Origin: Bacteroidales bacterium UBA5621
Lineage (GTDB): Bacteria > Bacteroidota > Bacteroidia > Bacteroidales > VadinHA17
NCBI GenBank assembly: GCA_002424525.1
Contig: DIKJ01000091.1
Location: forward strand, 1,193 to 8,475
DNA length: 7,283 nt
Direction of reading: 5' to 3'
Shown here: positions 6,551-7,283 of the stretch, piece after piece
Layout: the number at the start of each line of letters is the position of its first letter
How positions within the stretch are numbered: the stretch's first letter is position 1
Position numbers and translations under genes: made by a program
The notes under the pieces: model-generated
What the model saw: only the letters and a program-made list of their open reading frames with translations
The model's database searches: none
Told to the model about the DNA's origin: nothing

Positions 6551-6850
6551 ATGAACATTCAGATTCATTCAGTGAGGTTTGACGCCGACAAAAAGCTAAT
6601 TGATTTTGTTCATCAGAAGCTGGATAAACTTATCCAGATCGGTGATGGTATTGTAAATGCTGAGGTATACCTGAGGCTTGACAAGGATCAGGAAAAGGAG
6701 AACAAGATCAGCGAAATCAAGCTGGATTTATCAGGTGGGCCTTTATTTGCCAAAAAGCAGAGCAAGACATTTGAAGAGGCGACTGATCAGGCAGTTAATG
6801 CTCTTAAACGACAGATTGCCAGACATAAACAGAAGAAGAGGGGGGTGTGA
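6551..6850 (+). CDS. hpf: Ribosome hibernation-promoting factor, short HPF/RaiA type
   Basis: HPF/RaiA proteins bind the 30S decoding centre under starvation and silence ribosomes, with or without 100S dimer formation. The 99-residue product has the beta-alpha-beta-beta-beta-alpha order of the family. MNIQIHSVRFDADKKL opens it, followed by helix 1 (LIDFVHQKLDKLIQ), strands with NAEVYLRLD, then the C-terminal helix with FEEATDQAVNALKRQIARHKQKKRG. The Lys/Arg-rich tail suits rRNA binding. It is a short form, without the C-terminal dimerisation domain of long HPF, so any 100S formation would need another factor or would not occur. The start is fixed by the perfect SD. It lies 29 bp after the recombinase gene, and a hairpin follows its stop codon directly. 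Whether it acts like E. coli HPF or RaiA/YfiA cannot be told from sequence. Confidence 0.93.
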   Translation: MNIQIHSVRFDADKKLIDFVHQKLDKLIQIGDGIVNAEVYLRLDKDQEKENKISEIKLDLSGGPLFAKKQSKTFEEATDQAVNALKRQIARHKQKKRGV

Positions 6851-6884
6851 ATTCCTGACCTTCAAAAAAATCAGGAATAATTTT
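6851..6884 (+). terminator. Hairpin terminator after hpf
   Basis: ATTCCTGA at 6851-6858 and TCAGGAAT at 6871-6878 form a perfect 8-bp stem around a 12-base loop, starting right after the hpf stop codon. AATTTT follows, a short and imperfect T tract, so termination may be partial. The TTTG of the next promoter begins within this T tract, so the operon end and the next promoter are fused. Confidence 0.5.
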
Positions 6885-6913
6885 GATAAATGAAATATAA
6901 ATTCCTACATTTG
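6882..6913 (+). promoter_or_regulatory. Promoter of the tRNA(Thr-Tyr-Gly) operon
   Basis: TTTG at 6882-6885, a 20-base spacer, then TACATTTG at 6906-6913 matches the Bacteroidota consensus with one extra spacer base. Transcription would start near 6920, giving a leader of about 45 bases before tRNA(Thr). Neither tRNA spacer has a comparable element, so all the tRNAs, and perhaps genes beyond the window, are probably read from here. Confidence 0.7.
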
Positions 6914-6925
6914 CAGACCGATTTT

Positions 6926-6964
6926 TGAGGGTATTTAAGGCCCTCACGGAACGTTCTTTAAATT
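6926..6964 (+). promoter_or_regulatory. tRNA operon leader: hairpin followed by boxA-like sequence
   Basis: TGAGGG 6926-6931 and CCCTCA 6941-6946 form a perfect 6-bp stem with a 9-base loop. Seven bases later GTTCTTTAAAT at 6953-6963 resembles the antitermination boxA of ribosomal operons (E. coli rrn: GCTCTTTAACA), and it runs almost to the first tRNA base. Hairpin before boxA is the order seen in rrn leaders. The motif is short and AT-rich, and leader processing is an alternative role for the hairpin. Confidence 0.4.
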
Positions 6965-7038
6965 GCCGATGTAGCTCAGTTGGTCAGAGCAGCTGATTTG
7001 TAATCTGCAGGTCGGGGGTTCGAATCCCTTCATCGGCT
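6965..7038 (+). tRNA. tRNA-Thr (anticodon TGT)
   Basis: The cloverleaf can be folded by hand. The acceptor is GCCGATG (6965-6971) with CATCGGC (7031-7037). The D stem is GCTC/GAGC (6974-6977, 6987-6990). The anticodon arm is 6992-7008 with loop TTTGTAA and anticodon TGT at 6999-7001, reading ACA threonine codons. The T arm is 7014-7030 with loop TTCGAAT. The discriminator is T7038. CCA is not encoded, so a nucleotidyltransferase must add it. The anticodon stem has one T-T mismatch (T6994 opposite T7006), and the T stem holds two G-T pairs. Confidence 0.93.
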
Positions 7039-7087
7039 CTTGAAGGAGTTGTGAATGTGTGTCTTGAGAGTGAAGTTCTGTTTTTTT

Positions 7088-7170
7088 GGGGAGATACCAA
7101 AGCGGCCAACTGGGGCAGACTGTAAATCTGCTGGCAAATGCCTTCGTAGGTTCGAATCCTGCTCTCCCCA
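7088..7170 (+). tRNA. tRNA-Tyr (anticodon GTA)
   Basis: The acceptor is GGGGAGA (7088-7094) with TCTCCCC (7163-7169) and discriminator A7170. The anticodon arm has stem GCAGA/TCTGC (7115-7119, 7127-7131), loop CTGTAAA and anticodon GTA at 7122-7124. A long variable arm (type II, about 7132-7145) and a T arm GTAGG-TTCGAAT-CCTGC complete it; the long variable arm is expected for bacterial tRNA-Tyr. CCA is not encoded. A run of seven T (7081-7087) abuts the 5' end. Confidence 0.95.
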
Positions 7171-7195
7171 CTTAAAACGGGAAATATGATATAAT

Positions 7196-7219
7196 GCCGG
7201 AACAACAGTATATTCCGGT
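7196..7219 (+). repeat. Hairpin in the tRNA-Tyr to tRNA-Gly spacer
   Basis: CCGGAA 7197-7202 pairs perfectly with TTCCGG 7213-7218 around a 10-base loop, and G7196-T7219 can add a wobble pair. No T run follows, so it is unlikely to be a terminator. A role in tRNA precursor processing is possible. Confidence 0.5.
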
Positions 7220-7237
7220 TCTCAGAGACGATATTAA

Positions 7238-7283
7238 GCGGGAGTAGCTCAGTTGGTAGAGCATCAGCCTTCCAAGCTGAGGG
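7238..7283 (+). tRNA. tRNA-Gly (anticodon TCC), 3' part beyond the window
   Basis: The 5' acceptor strand GCGGGAG starts at 7238. The D arm GCTC/GAGC is next, then the anticodon arm TCAGC-CTTCCAA-GCTGA (7264-7280), with anticodon TCC at 7271-7273 reading GGA glycine codons. The sequence stops in the variable region, so the T arm and 3' acceptor strand cannot be seen. Its place after tRNA-Tyr suggests the same transcript. Confidence 0.9.

Noticed and set aside
6678..6893. Open frame overlapping hpf in another phase
   Set aside because: It lies inside hpf and the terminator hairpin, has no start signal, and its Arg-rich composition is that of a shifted frame.
7190..7195. Perfect TATAAT box between tRNA-Tyr and tRNA-Gly
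   Set aside because: Bacteroidota primary sigma factors use TAnnTTTG, and no TTGACA lies at a suitable distance; AT-rich chance match.
6944..7205. Minus-strand open frames across the tRNA genes
   Set aside because: They are translations of the antisense of tRNAs, a known source of false predicted proteins.

Overview
The window looks like chromosomal DNA from a member of the Bacteroidota, most likely a Bacteroidales-type organism. Four things point there: a PorT-family component of the type IX secretion system, promoters of the TTTG-N19-TAnnTTTG class used by the Bacteroidota primary sigma factor, almost no Shine-Dalgarno sequences, and the gene order rpsU - xer - hpf - tRNA(Thr) - tRNA(Tyr) - tRNA(Gly). 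I remember that order from Bacteroidales genomes but could not check it here. I see no mobile element, CRISPR array, prophage or foreign-looking island.

Left part (1-4395): the 3' end of ubiE/menG (menaquinone methylation) is followed by porT. Next, on the minus strand, is a SpoU/TrmH-family RNA 2'-O-methyltransferase gene, whose end overlaps the end of porT by 13 bp. This gene is divergent from a gene for a large lipidated Omp85 protein of TamL type. The 88-bp divergent spacer holds two exact TAnnTTTG boxes, one per strand, so the pair probably shares one compact promoter region. The theme is envelope biogenesis (PorT, TamL-like) plus respiration and RNA modification.

Middle part (4396-5390): a small membrane-anchored protein with two helix-hairpin-helix units (ComEA-like) stands alone. 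It is followed by a 253-bp non-coding spacer that contains a nested inverted repeat and ends in a textbook Bacteroidota promoter.

Right part (5391-7283): this promoter drives rpsU (bS21), a Xer tyrosine recombinase and hpf (short hibernation-promoting factor), probably as one operon ending at a hairpin after hpf. hpf has a perfect Shine-Dalgarno sequence, which stands out because Bacteroidota ribosomes hide their anti-Shine-Dalgarno with help from bS21, the first gene of the same operon. A second promoter follows, with a leader that contains a hairpin and a boxA-like sequence. It leads into tRNA(Thr), tRNA(Tyr) and the start of tRNA(Gly), which is cut by the window end. None of the tRNAs completed here encodes its CCA.

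Nothing here is clearly a new system. The most interesting points are the SD-equipped hpf beside rpsU, the hairpin-plus-boxA leader of the tRNA operon, the T-T mismatch in the tRNA(Thr) anticodon stem, and the lipidated Omp85 protein with no tamB beside it.
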